The notes: generated from the sequence alone by a model not told the origin. A DNA stretch of 64,000 nucleotides from Oscillibacter hominis (GCF_014334055.1 NZ_CP060490.1:248001-312000), one strand, 5' to 3'. Positions 17,086-26,310 are shown, numbered from the stretch's first letter. Program-made: numbers and translations.

Positions 17086-17400
17086 ATGGCAGCACAGAAA
17101 GAAATGATCCGCATTCGTCTGAAGGCCTATGACCACCAGGTCATCGACCAGAGCGCAGAGAAGATCGTGGAGACCGCCAAGCGCACCGGCGCCGAGGTGT
17201 CCGGCCCCATCCCTCTGCCCACCAAGAAGGAGATCGTCACCATCCTGCGTGCAGTGCACAAGTATAAGGACAGCCGCGAGCAGTTCGAGCGCCGCACCCA
17301 CAAGAGACTGATCGACATCACCAAGTCCACCCCCAAGACCGTCGAGGCCCTGATGGCCCTTGACCTGCCCGCCGGTGTGGAGATCGAGATCAAGCTGTAA
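17086..17400 (+). CDS. rpsJ: 30S ribosomal protein S10
   Basis: A 104-residue 30S head protein that also serves as the NusE partner of NusB in antitermination. The family pattern [14 protein letters not shown] opens the protein, and [13 protein letters not shown] and RTHKRLIDI follow. The ATG at 17086 has CAGGAGG upstream and is preferred over the TTG at 17080. It is the first gene of the long ribosomal cluster and is separated from rplC by a structured 154-base gap. Confidence 0.98.
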   Translation: MAAQKEMIRIRLKAYDHQVIDQSAEKIVETAKRTGAEVSGPIPLPTKKEIVTILRAVHKYKDSREQFERRTHKRLIDITKSTPKTVEALMALDLPAGVEIEIKL

Positions 17401-17439
17401 GGCTTCTCTCGTCCTGTTAGTTCGTTTGCTCAACCCATA

Positions 17440-17529
17440 GCCCGTCAACTTGCGGGACGGGCGGGGTCAAGTCGGCAGAGCAATGAGCCATGCAATACAT
17501 TATTTAATGTAGCGCTCAACTAAGCCGAC
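17440..17529 (+). promoter_or_regulatory. Structured RNA element between rpsJ and rplC
   Basis: The 154-base gap holds a hairpin GCCCGTC/GACGGGC (17440-17446 with 17456-17462). A nested structure follows: outer GTCGGC/GCCGAC (17471-17476 with 17524-17529), middle GAGC/GCTC (17478-17481 with 17514-17517) and inner TACATT/AATGTA (17496-17501 with 17506-17511). There is no T-run. The gap is unusually long for neighbours in this operon and may be a binding site for a ribosomal protein or an RNA processing site. Confidence 0.5.
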
Positions 17530-17554
17530 CAATAACCTTTAAGGAGGAACATAC

Positions 17555-18274
17555 ATGAAAGCAATCATCGGCAAGAAAGTCGGTATGACCCAGATCTTCG
17601 ATGAAAACGGCCATGTGATCCCGGTTACCGTGATCGAGGCCGGCCCCTGCGTCGTGACGCAGAAGAAGACCGCCGAGAAGGACGGCTACAGCGCTGTCCA
17701 GTTGGGTTATGAGGACATTCCCGAGCGCAAGCTCACCAAGCCTGAGATGGGCCACCTGAACAAGGCCGGCGTCGCCCCCAAGAAGCACCTGCAGGAGTTT
17801 GACCTGGAGAACGCCGCTGAGCTGAACGTGGGCGATATCGTCAAGGCCGACACGTTCCAGGCCGGCGATTTCGTGGACATCACCGGCACCAGCAAAGGTA
17901 AGGGCTACGCCGGCGTCATCAAGCGCTGGAACGCGGGGCGCACCCCCACCACCCACGGCGGCGGCCCCGTTCACCGTCACGCCGGCTCCATGGGCTCCAC
18001 CACCGATCCCTCCCGTATCTTCAAGGGCAAGATCGGCGCCGGCCACATGGGCGTTGAGCAGGTCACGGTCCAGAACCTGGACATCGTAAAGGTGGATCCG
18101 GAGCTGAACATGATCGCTGTCCGCGGCGCCATCCCCGGCCCCAAGGGCGGCCTTGTGACCATCAAGTCCACCGTCAAGACCCACCGCGTCAAGAACGTGG
18201 AGAGCGGCATCAGCAACAACCCGCAGAAGGCGTCCGGCCGTAATCCCCAGAAGGCCTCTGCCAAGAACAAGTAA
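17555..18274 (+). CDS. rplC: 50S ribosomal protein L3
   Basis: A 239-residue early-assembly 50S protein that reaches the peptidyl transferase centre. Typical patterns are IIGKKVGMTQIF at the N-terminus and the loop GGGPVHRHAGSMG, which carries the residues near the A site. The C-terminus is extended by a repeated NPQKAS element (NNPQKASGRNPQKAS), making the protein longer than the usual 205-215 residues. The ribosome site AAGGAGG lies ahead of the ATG at 17555. It begins the dense part of the S10 operon. Confidence 0.98.
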   Translation: MKAIIGKKVGMTQIFDENGHVIPVTVIEAGPCVVTQKKTAEKDGYSAVQLGYEDIPERKLTKPEMGHLNKAGVAPKKHLQEFDLENAAELNVGDIVKADTFQAGDFVDITGTSKGKGYAGVIKRWNAGRTPTTHGGGPVHRHAGSMGSTTDPSRIFKGKIGAGHMGVEQVTVQNLDIVKVDPELNMIAVRGAIPGPKGGLVTIKSTVKTHRVKNVESGISNNPQKASGRNPQKASAKNK

Positions 18275-18293
18275 GGAAAGGGGTGCTTAAGAA

Positions 18294-18917
18294 ATGGCTA
18301 CTATGAAAGTATTGAACATGGCCGGCGCGGAAGTCGGCACTGTTGAGCTGAACGACTCCATCTTCGGCATCGAGCCCAATAAAGCTGTCGTTCACGAAGT
18401 TGTGAAAAACCACCTTGCCAACGTAAGACAGGGTACCCAGAGCGCCCTGACCCGGGCCGAGGTCTCCGGCGGCGGCAAGAAGCCCTGGCGCCAGAAGGGC
18501 ACCGGACACGCCCGCCAGGGCAGCACCCGCGCCCCCCAGTGGACCCACGGCGGCATTGTGTTTGCCCCCAAGCCCCGCAGCTATTCCTATGTCCTGAACA
18601 AGAAGGTCAAGCGTCTGGCCCTGAAGTCCGTGCTGTCCGCCAAGGCTGCCGACGGCGAGCTGATCGTGATCGACCGCATTGCGATGGATTCCATTAAGAC
18701 CAAGGACTTCCGGAACTTCCTGAGCGCCGTCAAGTGCGACGGCAAAGCGGTTGTGGTGACTCCCGAGGTGAGAGAGAACGTGGTGAAGAGCGCCCGGAAC
18801 ATCCCCGGCGTCCAGACCACCACCGCCACCATCCTCAGTGTCTATGACCTCCTGAACGCCAAGTACCTGGTGCTGGATCAGGAAGCCCTCGCAAAAATCG
18901 AGGAGGTGTACGCATAA
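18294..18917 (+). CDS. rplD: 50S ribosomal protein L4
   Basis: A 207-residue 50S protein with a loop reaching the exit tunnel. In E. coli it also represses its own operon through the leader, so it is the obvious candidate to act on the leader at 16800. Family motif GGGKKPWRQKGTGHARQGS marks the tunnel loop, where macrolide resistance changes arise; no odd residue is evident. The stop overlaps the rplW start as TAATG at 18915-18919. Confidence 0.98.
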   Translation: MATMKVLNMAGAEVGTVELNDSIFGIEPNKAVVHEVVKNHLANVRQGTQSALTRAEVSGGGKKPWRQKGTGHARQGSTRAPQWTHGGIVFAPKPRSYSYVLNKKVKRLALKSVLSAKAADGELIVIDRIAMDSIKTKDFRNFLSAVKCDGKAVVVTPEVRENVVKSARNIPGVQTTTATILSVYDLLNAKYLVLDQEALAKIEEVYA

Positions 18918-19213
18918 TGGCTAACACGTATGACATCATCATCCGGCCCATCATCACTGAGCGCGCCATGGCCGGTGCTGCCGACAAGAAGTACGTCTTT
19001 GAGGTGGCCAGGAATGCTGGCAAGATTGAGATTAAGGACGCTGTGGAAAAAATCTTCGGCGTGAAGGTCGCTTCCGTCAACACCCTGATCGTCCGCGGCA
19101 AGGAAAAGCGCATGGGCGCGGGCCGTCCCGGCATGACCAAGACCTGGAAGAAGGCCTATGTGCAGCTGACCGATGATTCCAAGACCATTGAATTCTTTGA
19201 GGGAATGGTGTAA
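18917..19213 (+). CDS. rplW: 50S ribosomal protein L23
   Basis: A 98-residue protein at the exit-tunnel rim and the docking site for trigger factor and SRP. It begins with YDIIIRPIITERAM and contains KYVFEVARNAGKIEIKDAVE, the usual core, followed by the basic loop GKEKRMGAGRPG. The start codon overlaps the last base of rplD, so translation is coupled. Confidence 0.97.
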   Translation: MANTYDIIIRPIITERAMAGAADKKYVFEVARNAGKIEIKDAVEKIFGVKVASVNTLIVRGKEKRMGAGRPGMTKTWKKAYVQLTDDSKTIEFFEGMV

Positions 19214-19250
19214 GACCGTAACCCGATCTAACTGAAGGAGTGTTAAGCGA

Positions 19251-20087
19251 ATGTCTATTAAAACTTTCAAGCCGACGACACCTTCCAGAAGACAAATGAC
19301 GGTCTCCGGGTTCGACGGCATTGACAAGCACGCCAAGCCGGAGCCCAGCCTCACCGAGTCTCTGAAGAAGAACGCCGGCCGCAACAGCTACGGCAGGATT
19401 ACCGTCCGCCACCGCGGCGGCGGCAATAAGCGCAAGTACCGCATCATCGACTTCAAGCGCGACAAGAAGGACATGGAAGCCACTGTCGTCCGCTTGGAGT
19501 ACGACCCCAACCGCAGCGCCAACATCGCCCTGGTACAGTATGCCGATGGCGAAAAGCGCTACATTCTGGCTCCCGTGGGTCTGAACCCCGGCGATAAGGT
19601 GATCTCCTCCGCCGAGGCCGACATCAAAGTGGGCAACTGCCTGCCCATCGAGAAGATCCCCGTGGGCACCGTGATCCACAACATCGAGCTCCATCCCGGC
19701 AACGGCGCCCAGCTGGTGCGCTCCGCCGGCACCGCCGCCCAGCTGATGGCCAAGGAGGGCAGGGATGCCCAGATCCGCATGCCTTCCGGCGAGGTGCGCG
19801 TGGTGCGTACCAACTGCCTGGCCACCATCGGGCAGGTGGGCAACATCGAGCACGAGAACATCAACATCGGCAAGGCCGGCCGCAAGCGCCACATGGGCTG
19901 GCGTCCCACTGTCCGCGGCAGCGTCATGAACCCCTGCGATCACCCCCACGGCGGCGGCGAGGGCCGCGCGCCCATCGGCCGCAGCGGCCCTGTCACTCCT
20001 TGGGGTAAGCCCGCTCTGGGCTACAAGACCCGCAAGGGCAAGAATCCGACCAACAAGTTCATTGTGAAGCGTCGGAACGAGAAGTAA
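19251..20087 (+). CDS. rplB: 50S ribosomal protein L2
   Basis: A 278-residue, highly conserved 50S protein needed for subunit joining and close to the peptidyl transferase centre. It starts with the family's [15 protein letters not shown] and contains [17 protein letters not shown]. The C-terminal signature [19 protein letters not shown] includes the conserved functional histidine. The length is typical. The ribosome site GAAGGAG lies 12 bases before the ATG. Confidence 0.98.
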   Translation: MSIKTFKPTTPSRRQMTVSGFDGIDKHAKPEPSLTESLKKNAGRNSYGRITVRHRGGGNKRKYRIIDFKRDKKDMEATVVRLEYDPNRSANIALVQYADGEKRYILAPVGLNPGDKVISSAEADIKVGNCLPIEKIPVGTVIHNIELHPGNGAQLVRSAGTAAQLMAKEGRDAQIRMPSGEVRVVRTNCLATIGQVGNIEHENINIGKAGRKRHMGWRPTVRGSVMNPCDHPHGGGEGRAPIGRSGPVTPWGKPALGYKTRKGKNPTNKFIVKRRNEK

Positions 20088-20102
20088 GGGAGGCAAGAAA
20101 GT

Positions 20103-20366
20103 ATGAGCAGATCCATTAAAAAAGGCCCGTATGTTGCCCCTGAGCTCCTCAAACGGGTCGATGAGATGAACAAGAACAATGAGAAGAAGGTCCTGAAGAC
20201 CTGGAGCCGCAGCTCCACCATCTTCCCCTCCTTCGTCGGTCATACCATCGCCGTCCACGACGGCCGCAAGCATGTCCCCGTTTATATCCAGGAGGACATG
20301 GTGGGCCACAAGCTGGGTGAGTTCGCTCCCACCCGCACCTTCCGTGGCCACGCGAAAGACAAATAA
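20103..20366 (+). CDS. rpsS: 30S ribosomal protein S19
   Basis: An 87-residue protein of the 30S head that pairs with S13 and contacts the A-site region. Family signatures are [34 protein letters not shown] and the C-terminal [12 protein letters not shown]. The start lies 15 bases after rplB, behind GGGAGG. Confidence 0.98.
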   Translation: MSRSIKKGPYVAPELLKRVDEMNKNNEKKVLKTWSRSSTIFPSFVGHTIAVHDGRKHVPVYIQEDMVGHKLGEFAPTRTFRGHAKDK

Positions 20367-20386
20367 GAAGGAGGATGCAGAATAAT

Positions 20387-20722
20387 ATGGAAGCCAAGGC
20401 TTATCTGAGATATATCCGCATCTCTCCCCGCAAGGTCCAGATCGTGTGCGATCTGATCCGCGGCAAGGATGTGGGTACCGCGATGGCGATTCTGATGCAG
20501 ACCCCCAAGGCTGCGTCCGAGCCTCTGATGAAGCTCCTCAAGAGCGCCGCCGCCAACGCCGAAAACAACTTCGGCATGGACCCCGCCAAGCTCTACGTCA
20601 GCGAAGTGTTCGCCACCCCCGGCCCCATCCTGAAGCGGATGATGCCCCGGGCCCAGGGCAGAGCGTACCGCATCAACAAGAGAACTTCTCACGTCACCCT
20701 TGCTGTGGCGGAAAAGGCATAA
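20387..20722 (+). CDS. rplV: 50S ribosomal protein L22
   Basis: A 111-residue protein whose beta-hairpin lines the exit tunnel. It begins [18 protein letters not shown] and ends with the tunnel-loop region [19 protein letters not shown]. An upstream in-frame ATG at 20375 directly touches the AAGGAGG ribosome site with no spacer, so the ATG at 20387 is preferred even though its spacing of 12 is rather long. Confidence 0.95.
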   Translation: MEAKAYLRYIRISPRKVQIVCDLIRGKDVGTAMAILMQTPKAASEPLMKLLKSAAANAENNFGMDPAKLYVSEVFATPGPILKRMMPRAQGRAYRINKRTSHVTLAVAEKA

Positions 20723-20740
20723 GAGGGAGGAGGCAGTTTT

Positions 20741-21661
20741 ATGGGACAGAAAGTAAATCCCCACGGCATGCGTGTGGGTGTCATCAAAGACTGGGATTCC
20801 CGTTGGTATGCCAGTGATGAGAAGGTCGGCGATCTGCTGGTCGAAGACAAGAAGATCCGCGACTATTTGAAAAAGACCCTGTACAGCGCCGGTGTGCCCA
20901 AGATCGAGATTGAGCGCAGCAACGACGTTGTCACCATCTTCCTGCACTGCTCCCGCCCCGGTGTTGTCATCGGCAAGGGCGGCGAGCAGATCGAGCAGTA
21001 CCGCCTTGCGGTGGAGAAGATGATCGGCAAGAAGGTGAAGCTGAACATCGTCGAGGTCCGCAACCCCGACATGGACGCCCAGCTGGTTGCCGAGAACATT
21101 GCCCAGCAGCTGGAGAAGCGTATCTCCTTCCGCCGGGCCATGAAGAACTCCATGGCCCGCGCCATGCGCGCCGGCGCCAAGGGCATCAAGGTCTCCTGCG
21201 GCGGCCGTCTGGGCGGCGCTGAGATCGCCCGTACCGAGCACTATCACGAGGGCACCATCCCCCTGCAGACCATCCGCGCCGACATCGAGTACGGCTTTGC
21301 CGAGGCTGCCACCACCTTTGGCCGCATTGGCGTCAAGGTCTGGATCTACAAGGGTGAGGTCCTCTCTCAGACCCTGCGCACCACTCCCCGCACCATGGAT
21401 ACCTCCAAGCCCTATCAGGAGCGCCGTGAGCGCCGTCCCCGCCGGGATGGCGACCGCCGTGGCGGCGGTTTCAACCGCGGCGGCCAGGGCGGTGGCTTTA
21501 ACCGCGGTGGTCAGGGCGGCGGTTTTAACCGCGGCGGCCAGGGTGGTTTCAACCGCAACAACAATAACAGCCGTCCCAACGGTGGCTTCAACAGAGGCCC
21601 CGCACCCACGGCTTCTTCTGCTGCTCCCGCAGCGCCCGCTAAGGAAGGAGGCGCAAACTAA
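20741..21661 (+). CDS. rpsC: 30S ribosomal protein S3 with a glycine/arginine-rich C-terminal tail
   Basis: A 306-residue S3 homologue, against the usual 205-230. Residues 1-209 are ordinary S3, with the KH motif [14 protein letters not shown] and the closing [16 protein letters not shown]3 forms part of the mRNA entry channel. Residues about 225-306 are an added tail: a basic stretch ([13 protein letters not shown]), three tandem copies of an [13 protein letters not shown] unit (residues 240-270), an Asn-rich piece and an Ala/Pro end. The tail resembles RGG-type RNA-binding disorder. The reading frame is clean, and its stop TAA overlaps the rplP ATG by one base, which argues that the tail is real. 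Confidence 0.97.
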   Translation: MGQKVNPHGMRVGVIKDWDSRWYASDEKVGDLLVEDKKIRDYLKKTLYSAGVPKIEIERSNDVVTIFLHCSRPGVVIGKGGEQIEQYRLAVEKMIGKKVKLNIVEVRNPDMDAQLVAENIAQQLEKRISFRRAMKNSMARAMRAGAKGIKVSCGGRLGGAEIARTEHYHEGTIPLQTIRADIEYGFAEAATTFGRIGVKVWIYKGEVLSQTLRTTPRTMDTSKPYQERRERRPRRDGDRRGGGFNRGGQGGGFNRGGQGGGFNRGGQGGFNRNNNNSRPNGGFNRGPAPTASSAAPAAPAKEGGAN

Positions 21662-22095
21662 TGCTTCTGCCTAAGAGAGTCAAGTACCGCAGAGTACACC
21701 GTGGCCGCCTGACCGGCAAGGCCATGAGAGGCAACACCATCACTTATGGTGAGTATGGCCTCGTCGCGCTGGAGCCCTCCTGGATCACCAGCAATCAGAT
21801 CGAAGCAGCCCGTATCGCCATGACCCGTTACACCAAGCGCGGCGGCCAGGTCTGGATCAAGATTTTCCCCGATAAGCCCGTCACTCAGAAGCCTGCCGAG
21901 ACCCGCATGGGTTCCGGTAAGGGTTCCCCCGAGTATTGGGTTGCAGTCGTTAAGCCCGGCCGTGTCATGTTTGAGATCGCCGGCGTCTCTGAAGAGACCG
22001 CGCGTGAGGCCCTGCGTCTGGCCAGCCACAAGCTGCCCATCAAGACCAAGATTGTCAAGCGCAGCGATCTGGAAGCTCAGGAAGTAGGTGAATAA
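21661..22095 (+). CDS. rplP: 50S ribosomal protein L16
   Basis: A 144-residue 50S protein at the A-site tRNA elbow. It begins [19 protein letters not shown], as in other bacteria, and contains [15 protein letters not shown] and [19 protein letters not shown]. The ATG shares its first base with the rpsC stop. The length is normal. Confidence 0.98.
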   Translation: MLLPKRVKYRRVHRGRLTGKAMRGNTITYGEYGLVALEPSWITSNQIEAARIAMTRYTKRGGQVWIKIFPDKPVTQKPAETRMGSGKGSPEYWVAVVKPGRVMFEIAGVSEETAREALRLASHKLPIKTKIVKRSDLEAQEVGE

Positions 22096-22096
22096 G

Positions 22097-22309
22097 ATGA
22101 AGGCAAGTGAGGTTCGTAGCATGAGTGCCGACCAGCTCAATGAGAAGCTGGCGGGCCTGAAAAAGGACTTGTTCTTCCTGCGTATGCAGCACGCGACCAA
22201 CCAGCTTGACAACCCCCTGAAGATTCAGGAGACCAAGCGTGATATTGCCCGAGTCAAGACCATGTTGCGTGAAAAGGAGCTCCACAGCGGAGCTTCCGAC
22301 AAGCAGTGA
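22097..22309 (+). CDS. rpmC: 50S ribosomal protein L29
   Basis: A 70-residue helical protein near the exit tunnel. It reads MKASEVRSMSADQLNEKL, then LKKDLFFLRMQHATNQL, the family core. The ATG at 22097 lies one base after the rplP stop, and its ribosome site is inside rplP (GGAAGTAGGTG). An upstream GTG at 22088 is rejected because the protein would not align with the family start. Confidence 0.96.
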   Translation: MKASEVRSMSADQLNEKLAGLKKDLFFLRMQHATNQLDNPLKIQETKRDIARVKTMLREKELHSGASDKQ

Positions 22310-22326
22310 GAAGGAGGTAAGCGAAG

Positions 22327-22593
22327 ATGAACGACGAAATGAGAACTTCCTCCCGTAAGACGAGGGTTGGTAAGGTCGTGTCCGACAAGATGGACAAGAC
22401 TGTTGTTGTGGCCATCGAAGACCGCGTGGCCCATCCCCTATATAAGAAGATCGTTGGCCGCACCTATAAGCTGAAAGCTCACGATGAGCAGAACGCCTGC
22501 GGCGTCGGCGACAAGGTCAAGGTCATGGAGACCCGCCCCCTGTCCAAGGACAAGAGATGGCGCGTGGTCGAGATCATTGAGAAAGCAAAGTAA
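22327..22593 (+). CDS. rpsQ: 30S ribosomal protein S17
   Basis: An 88-residue OB-fold protein that binds 16S rRNA early in assembly. It contains the typical [20 protein letters not shown] and [20 protein letters not shown]. The ribosome site AGAAGGAGGTAAG precedes the ATG at 22327. It is co-transcribed with neighbours on both sides. Confidence 0.97.
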   Translation: MNDEMRTSSRKTRVGKVVSDKMDKTVVVAIEDRVAHPLYKKIVGRTYKLKAHDEQNACGVGDKVKVMETRPLSKDKRWRVVEIIEKAK

Positions 22594-22607
22594 GGAGGTG
22601 CCGGAAC

Positions 22608-22976
22608 ATGATTCAGCAGGAAACATACCTGAAGGTAGCCGATAACACCGGCGCCAAGGAAATCAAGTGCATCCGCGTTCTGGGCGGATCCAAGCGTAAG
22701 TACGGCAACATCGGCGACGTGATTGTGGCCTCCGTCCGCAAGAGCGCTCCCGGCGGAACCGTGAAAAAGGGCGAGGTCGTCAAGGCCGTGATCGTCCGCA
22801 GCGCCAAGGGCGTGCGTCGTGCCGACGGCACCTATGTCCGCTTTGACGACAACGCGGCCGTCCTCATCAAGGACGACAAGAACCCCAGAGGTACCCGTAT
22901 CTTTGGGCCGGTTGCAAGAGAGCTGCGCGATAAGGATTATATGAAGATCCTGTCCCTCGCTCCCGAAGTCATTTAA
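22608..22976 (+). CDS. rplN: 50S ribosomal protein L14
   Basis: A 122-residue 50S protein at the subunit interface, also the contact for the silencing factor RsfS in bacteria. It opens [19 protein letters not shown] and includes [16 protein letters not shown] sequence (here [19 protein letters not shown]) and the C-terminal [15 protein letters not shown]. Length exactly matches the family norm of 122. Confidence 0.98.
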   Translation: MIQQETYLKVADNTGAKEIKCIRVLGGSKRKYGNIGDVIVASVRKSAPGGTVKKGEVVKAVIVRSAKGVRRADGTYVRFDDNAAVLIKDDKNPRGTRIFGPVARELRDKDYMKILSLAPEVI

Positions 22977-22989
22977 GGAGGGTGCCGAG

Positions 22990-23304
22990 ATGACAAGTTT
23001 GAATGTCAAGAAGGGCGACACCGTCGTCGTCCTGTCCGGCAAGGACAAGGGCAAGCAGGGCAAGGTGCTGGGCACCGTGCCCGCCGAGCGCAAAGTGGTC
23101 GTGGAGGGCATCAACATGGTGACCTGCCACGTCAAGCCCCGCAAGCAGGGCGAAGAGGGCGGCATTGTGAAGCGGGAAGCCGCCATGTATGCCTCCAAGG
23201 TGCAGGTGGTCTGCCCCAAGTGCGGCAAGGGCACCCGGATTGCCCACAAGATTGAAAACGGCAAGAAGAGCCGCGTGTGCAAGCACTGCGGCGCTGAGCT
23301 GTAA
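22990..23304 (+). CDS. rplX: 50S ribosomal protein L24
   Basis: A 104-residue assembly-initiator protein with an N-terminal KOW motif ([20 protein letters not shown]) and a C-terminal pair of CxxC motifs (CPKCGKGTR and CKHCGAEL) that could bind zinc, as in many Firmicutes L24 proteins. The start at 22990 follows AAGGAGGGTG. Confidence 0.97.
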   Translation: MTSLNVKKGDTVVVLSGKDKGKQGKVLGTVPAERKVVVEGINMVTCHVKPRKQGEEGGIVKREAAMYASKVQVVCPKCGKGTRIAHKIENGKKSRVCKHCGAEL

Positions 23305-23324
23305 GAAAGGGGAGTAGACCGAAA

Positions 23325-23864
23325 ATGGCAAGATTGAAAGAGAAATACAAGGCTGAAGTCGCTCCCGCTTTGATGAAGAAGTTCAACTACAAGAGCGTCA
23401 TGCAGATTCCCAAGATCGACAAGATCGTCGTCAACGTGGGCTGCGGCGAGGCCCGTGAAAATGCCAAGGTTCTGGAGAACGTGGTGGGCGATCTCAGCGC
23501 CATCACCGGCCAGAAGGCCGTCATCACCAAGGCCAAGAAATCCGTGGCAAACTTTAAGCTGCGTGAGGGCATGCCCGTGGGCGCCAAGGTGACGCTGCGC
23601 GGCGATAAGATGTGGGAGTTCCTGGACCGCCTCTTTAATGTGGCCCTGCCCCGCGTCCGCGACTTCCGCGGCATCAACCCCAACAGCTTTGACGGCCGCG
23701 GCAACTATGCCCTGGGCATCAAAGAGCAGCTGATCTTCCCCGAGATCGAGTACGATAAGATCGACAAGATCCGCGGCATGGATGTCATCATCTGCACCAC
23801 CGCCCAGACCGACGAAGAGGCCCGTACGCTCCTGGAGCTGGTCGGCGCCCCCTTTGAGCGCTAA
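23325..23864 (+). CDS. rplE: 50S ribosomal protein L5
   Basis: A 179-residue 5S rRNA-binding protein of the central protuberance, forming bridge B1b with S13. Characteristic patterns are [35 protein letters not shown] and the C-terminal [20 protein letters not shown]. The length is typical. The ribosome site GAAAGGGGAG precedes the ATG at 23325. Confidence 0.98.
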   Translation: MARLKEKYKAEVAPALMKKFNYKSVMQIPKIDKIVVNVGCGEARENAKVLENVVGDLSAITGQKAVITKAKKSVANFKLREGMPVGAKVTLRGDKMWEFLDRLFNVALPRVRDFRGINPNSFDGRGNYALGIKEQLIFPEIEYDKIDKIRGMDVIICTTAQTDEEARTLLELVGAPFER

Positions 23865-23878
23865 GGAGGAGAAACGAA

Positions 23879-24064
23879 ATGGCTAAGAAGTCCATGATTC
23901 TGAAGCAGCAGGCGGAGCCGAAGTTCTCCAGCCGCAAGTATAACCGCTGCAAGATCTGCGGCCGCCCCCATGCTTACCTGCGCAACTACGGCGTTTGCCG
24001 TATCTGCTTCCGTGAGCTGGCTTACAAGGGCGAGATCCCCGGCGTGAGAAAGGCCTCCTTCTAA
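23879..24064 (+). CDS. rpsN: 30S ribosomal protein S14, zinc-binding type Z
   Basis: A 61-residue S14 of the zinc-containing type, with [20 protein letters not shown] giving the four cysteines of the zinc site. Many Firmicutes carry this form, sometimes with a zinc-free paralogue elsewhere. Its ribosome site AAGGAGGAG is ideal. A structured 179-base gap separates it from rpsH. Confidence 0.97.
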   Translation: MAKKSMILKQQAEPKFSSRKYNRCKICGRPHAYLRNYGVCRICFRELAYKGEIPGVRKASF

Positions 24065-24132
24065 GAGGGGGGAGAAGCCTTTCCGTAACTTGGACCAGAG
24101 GCCTGCGCCTTTGGATAGATAGGATGGCGAAA

Positions 24133-24188
24133 GGTCACTGCCAATTACGCGTCATATCGAGCGGGCGCTCCAAATTGGTAGTGATACC
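24133..24188 (+). promoter_or_regulatory. Structured RNA element between rpsN and rpsH
   Basis: Inside the 179-base gap, TCACTGCCAATT (24135-24146) pairs with AATTGGTAGTGA (24173-24184), 12 bp with one G-U pair, extended by GG/CC at 24133 and 24187. It encloses a small GAGC/GCTC hairpin. No T-run follows. The E. coli S8 regulatory site lies nearby in the same operon but inside the L5 start region; a link to S8 control here is inferred. Confidence 0.5.
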
Positions 24189-24243
24189 TCGCTGCCTGAA
24201 CGACTTAGATGAGTCGTAACTCTAAAATCAGGAGGAAAATAGA

Positions 24244-24642
24244 ATGCACATCACAGATCCCGTCGCAGATATGCTGACCCGTATCCGCAATGCGAACAGC
24301 GCCAAGCATGATACCGTTGATGTCCCCGCCTCCAACATGAAGAAGAGCATCGCTCAGATTCTGCTGGATGAGGGCTACATCAAGAACTTCCAGATTGTGG
24401 ATGACGGGACCCAGGGGATCATCCGCATCACGCTGAAATACAACGCCGGCAAGGAGAAGGTCATCACCGGCCTGCGCCGTGTCAGCAAACCCGGCCTGCG
24501 CGTCTATGTGGGCGCCGACGAGCTGCCCCGCGTGCTCCGTGGCCTGGGCATTGCAATTGTTTCCACGTCCAAGGGCGTCATGACCGACAAGAAGGCCCGC
24601 GAGGCCCATGTCGGCGGTGAAGTCCTGGCATTTGTTTGGTAA
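24244..24642 (+). CDS. rpsH: 30S ribosomal protein S8
   Basis: A 132-residue central-domain 30S protein that nucleates assembly and, in E. coli, represses the spc operon. It begins with [19 protein letters not shown] and ends with [20 protein letters not shown], the usual C-terminal rRNA-binding signature. The ribosome site AGGAGGAAAATAG precedes the ATG. The structured gap upstream makes it a plausible regulatory partner. Confidence 0.98.
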   Translation: MHITDPVADMLTRIRNANSAKHDTVDVPASNMKKSIAQILLDEGYIKNFQIVDDGTQGIIRITLKYNAGKEKVITGLRRVSKPGLRVYVGADELPRVLRGLGIAIVSTSKGVMTDKKAREAHVGGEVLAFVW

Positions 24643-24659
24643 GGAGGGTATTTGAACTT

Positions 24660-25205
24660 ATGTCAAGAATTGGTAGAATGCCCATTACCGTCCCCGCAGG
24701 CGTTACCGTCACGGTCGCCGAGGGTAATGTGGTTACCGTCAAGGGACCTAAGGGTGAGCTGAGCCAGGCTCTGCGCCCTGAAATGATCATCAAGCAGGAC
24801 GCCGGTGTGCTCACCGTGGAGCGTCCTTCCGAAGACAAGCTGCACCGGAGCCTGCACGGCCTGACCCGCACGCTGCTCAACAACATGGTTGTGGGCGTCA
24901 GCGAGGGGTACAAGAAGGAATTGGATGTCAACGGCGTGGGCTACAGAGTGGCAAAAGACGGCAAAAACCTGGTTATGAATATCGGATTTTCCCATCAGGT
25001 GATCGTCTCTGAAATCGAGGGCATCACCATTGATGTTCCCGCTCCCAATAAGATTGTGATCAGTGGATGCGACAAGCAGAAGGTGGGCCAGTTCGCCGCC
25101 GAAGTCCGCGAGAAGCGTCCCCCCGAGCCCTACAAGGGCAAGGGCATCAAGTACGCCGATGAGGTCATCCGCCGCAAGGTTGGTAAGACCGGCGCCAAGA
25201 AGTAA
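24660..25205 (+). CDS. rplF: 50S ribosomal protein L6
   Basis: A 181-residue 50S protein near the factor-binding site. It reads [17 protein letters not shown] and ends with [19 protein letters not shown], both standard for L6. The ATG at 24660 has AAGGAGGG about 11 bases upstream; a GTG at 24636 inside rpsH is not supported by the family alignment. Confidence 0.97.
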   Translation: MSRIGRMPITVPAGVTVTVAEGNVVTVKGPKGELSQALRPEMIIKQDAGVLTVERPSEDKLHRSLHGLTRTLLNNMVVGVSEGYKKELDVNGVGYRVAKDGKNLVMNIGFSHQVIVSEIEGITIDVPAPNKIVISGCDKQKVGQFAAEVREKRPPEPYKGKGIKYADEVIRRKVGKTGAKK

Positions 25206-25219
25206 GGAGGTGTGCCGAA

Positions 25220-25579
25220 ATGATTAAAAGACCTGACACCAACGCACAGCGTTTGAAGCGCCACAAGAGGGTGCGTGCCAAAATTTCCGGCACCCCCGAG
25301 CAGCCCCGCCTGAATGTGTTCCGCAGTGAAAAGAACATCTACGCACAGGTGATTGACGACGTCAACGGCGTTACATTGTGCAGCGCTTCCTCCCTGGATC
25401 AGTCCATCGAAGGGTACGGCGGAAACAAGGCCGCTGCCCGCGAGGTGGGCAAGCTGGTTGCTGAGCGCGCCCTGGCAAAGGGCATTGAAACCGTGGTGTT
25501 CGACCGCGGCGGATACCTGTACCACGGCCGTGTGGCAGAACTGGCTGAAGGCGCCCGTGAGGGCGGCCTCAAATTCTGA
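25220..25579 (+). CDS. rplR: 50S ribosomal protein L18
   Basis: A 119-residue 5S rRNA-binding protein. The core [16 protein letters not shown] element appears as [20 protein letters not shown], and the C-terminal [20 protein letters not shown] is the family signature. The start at 25220 follows AAGGAGGTG. Confidence 0.97.
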   Translation: MIKRPDTNAQRLKRHKRVRAKISGTPEQPRLNVFRSEKNIYAQVIDDVNGVTLCSASSLDQSIEGYGGNKAAAREVGKLVAERALAKGIETVVFDRGGYLYHGRVAELAEGAREGGLKF

Positions 25580-25599
25580 TCGGAGGGAGGAACAACAAA

Positions 25600-26100
25600 A
25601 TGGCGAGATTTGAAAAAGAGCCCAGCGAGTTTTCCGAGAAAGTTGTGTCCTTGAACCGAGTGTCCAAAACCGTCAAGGGCGGCCGTATCTTCAAGTTCGC
25701 GGCACTGGTTGTCGTGGGCGACGGCAAGGGCCGCGTGGGCTATGGCCTGGGCAAGGCCGCTGAGGTTCCCGAGGCAATCCGCAAGGGAATTGAGGATGCA
25801 AAGAAGAACCTGGTGACCGTGACGCTGTCCGGCACCACCATTCCCCATGAGATCATCGGTGAGTTCGGCGCCGGCAGAGTCCTGCTCAAGCCCGCAGCTC
25901 CCGGTACCGGCGTGATCGCCGGCGGCGCAGTGCGTGCCGTCGTCGAGGCTGCCGGCATCAAGGATATCCGCACCAAATGTCTGCGCTCCAACAATGCCAA
26001 CAACGTTGTGGCTGCCACTTTCGAAGGCCTCAAAGCAATGAGAGGACCTGAGGAAGTCGCCCGCATCCGTGGCAAGAGCGTAGAAGAGATTGTGGGTTAA
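25600..26100 (+). CDS. rpsE: 30S ribosomal protein S5
   Basis: A 166-residue decoding-accuracy protein. The double-stranded RNA-binding N-terminal domain shows [20 protein letters not shown] (site of spectinomycin contacts), then [19 protein letters not shown]. The loop residues appear unremarkable. Its stop lies 13 bases before rpmD. Confidence 0.98.
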   Translation: MARFEKEPSEFSEKVVSLNRVSKTVKGGRIFKFAALVVVGDGKGRVGYGLGKAAEVPEAIRKGIEDAKKNLVTVTLSGTTIPHEIIGEFGAGRVLLKPAAPGTGVIAGGAVRAVVEAAGIKDIRTKCLRSNNANNVVAATFEGLKAMRGPEEVARIRGKSVEEIVG

Positions 26101-26113
26101 GGAGGAGCTTAAG

Positions 26114-26296
26114 ATGGCAAACTTAAATATTAAGCTCGTCAAGAGCCTGAACGGCAGACTGCAGAAGCAGATTGCAACCGCCAACTCCATGGGCCTGCGC
26201 AAGATCGGTGACACCACCGTGCAGCCCGACAATGAACAGACCCGGGGCAAGATCGCCAAGATCGGCTATCTGCTTCAGGTTGAAGAAGCCAACTAA
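26114..26296 (+). CDS. rpmD: 50S ribosomal protein L30
   Basis: A 60-residue protein: [19 protein letters not shown], then [15 protein letters not shown] (here [15 protein letters not shown]) and [14 protein letters not shown]. Length and pattern match bacterial L30. The ATG at 26114 follows GGAGGAGCTTAAG; an in-frame ATG at 26090 lies inside rpsE and is rejected. Confidence 0.96.
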   Translation: MANLNIKLVKSLNGRLQKQIATANSMGLRKIGDTTVQPDNEQTRGKIAKIGYLLQVEEAN

Positions 26297-26310
26297 GGGG
26301 GTACGAGACT

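Noticed and set aside
21458..21550. A possible CRISPR or tandem-repeat array in the rpsC region
   Set aside because: The repeats are in frame inside rpsC and code for the glycine/arginine-rich tail. There are no spacers of CRISPR type, and no CRISPR array was seen in the window.
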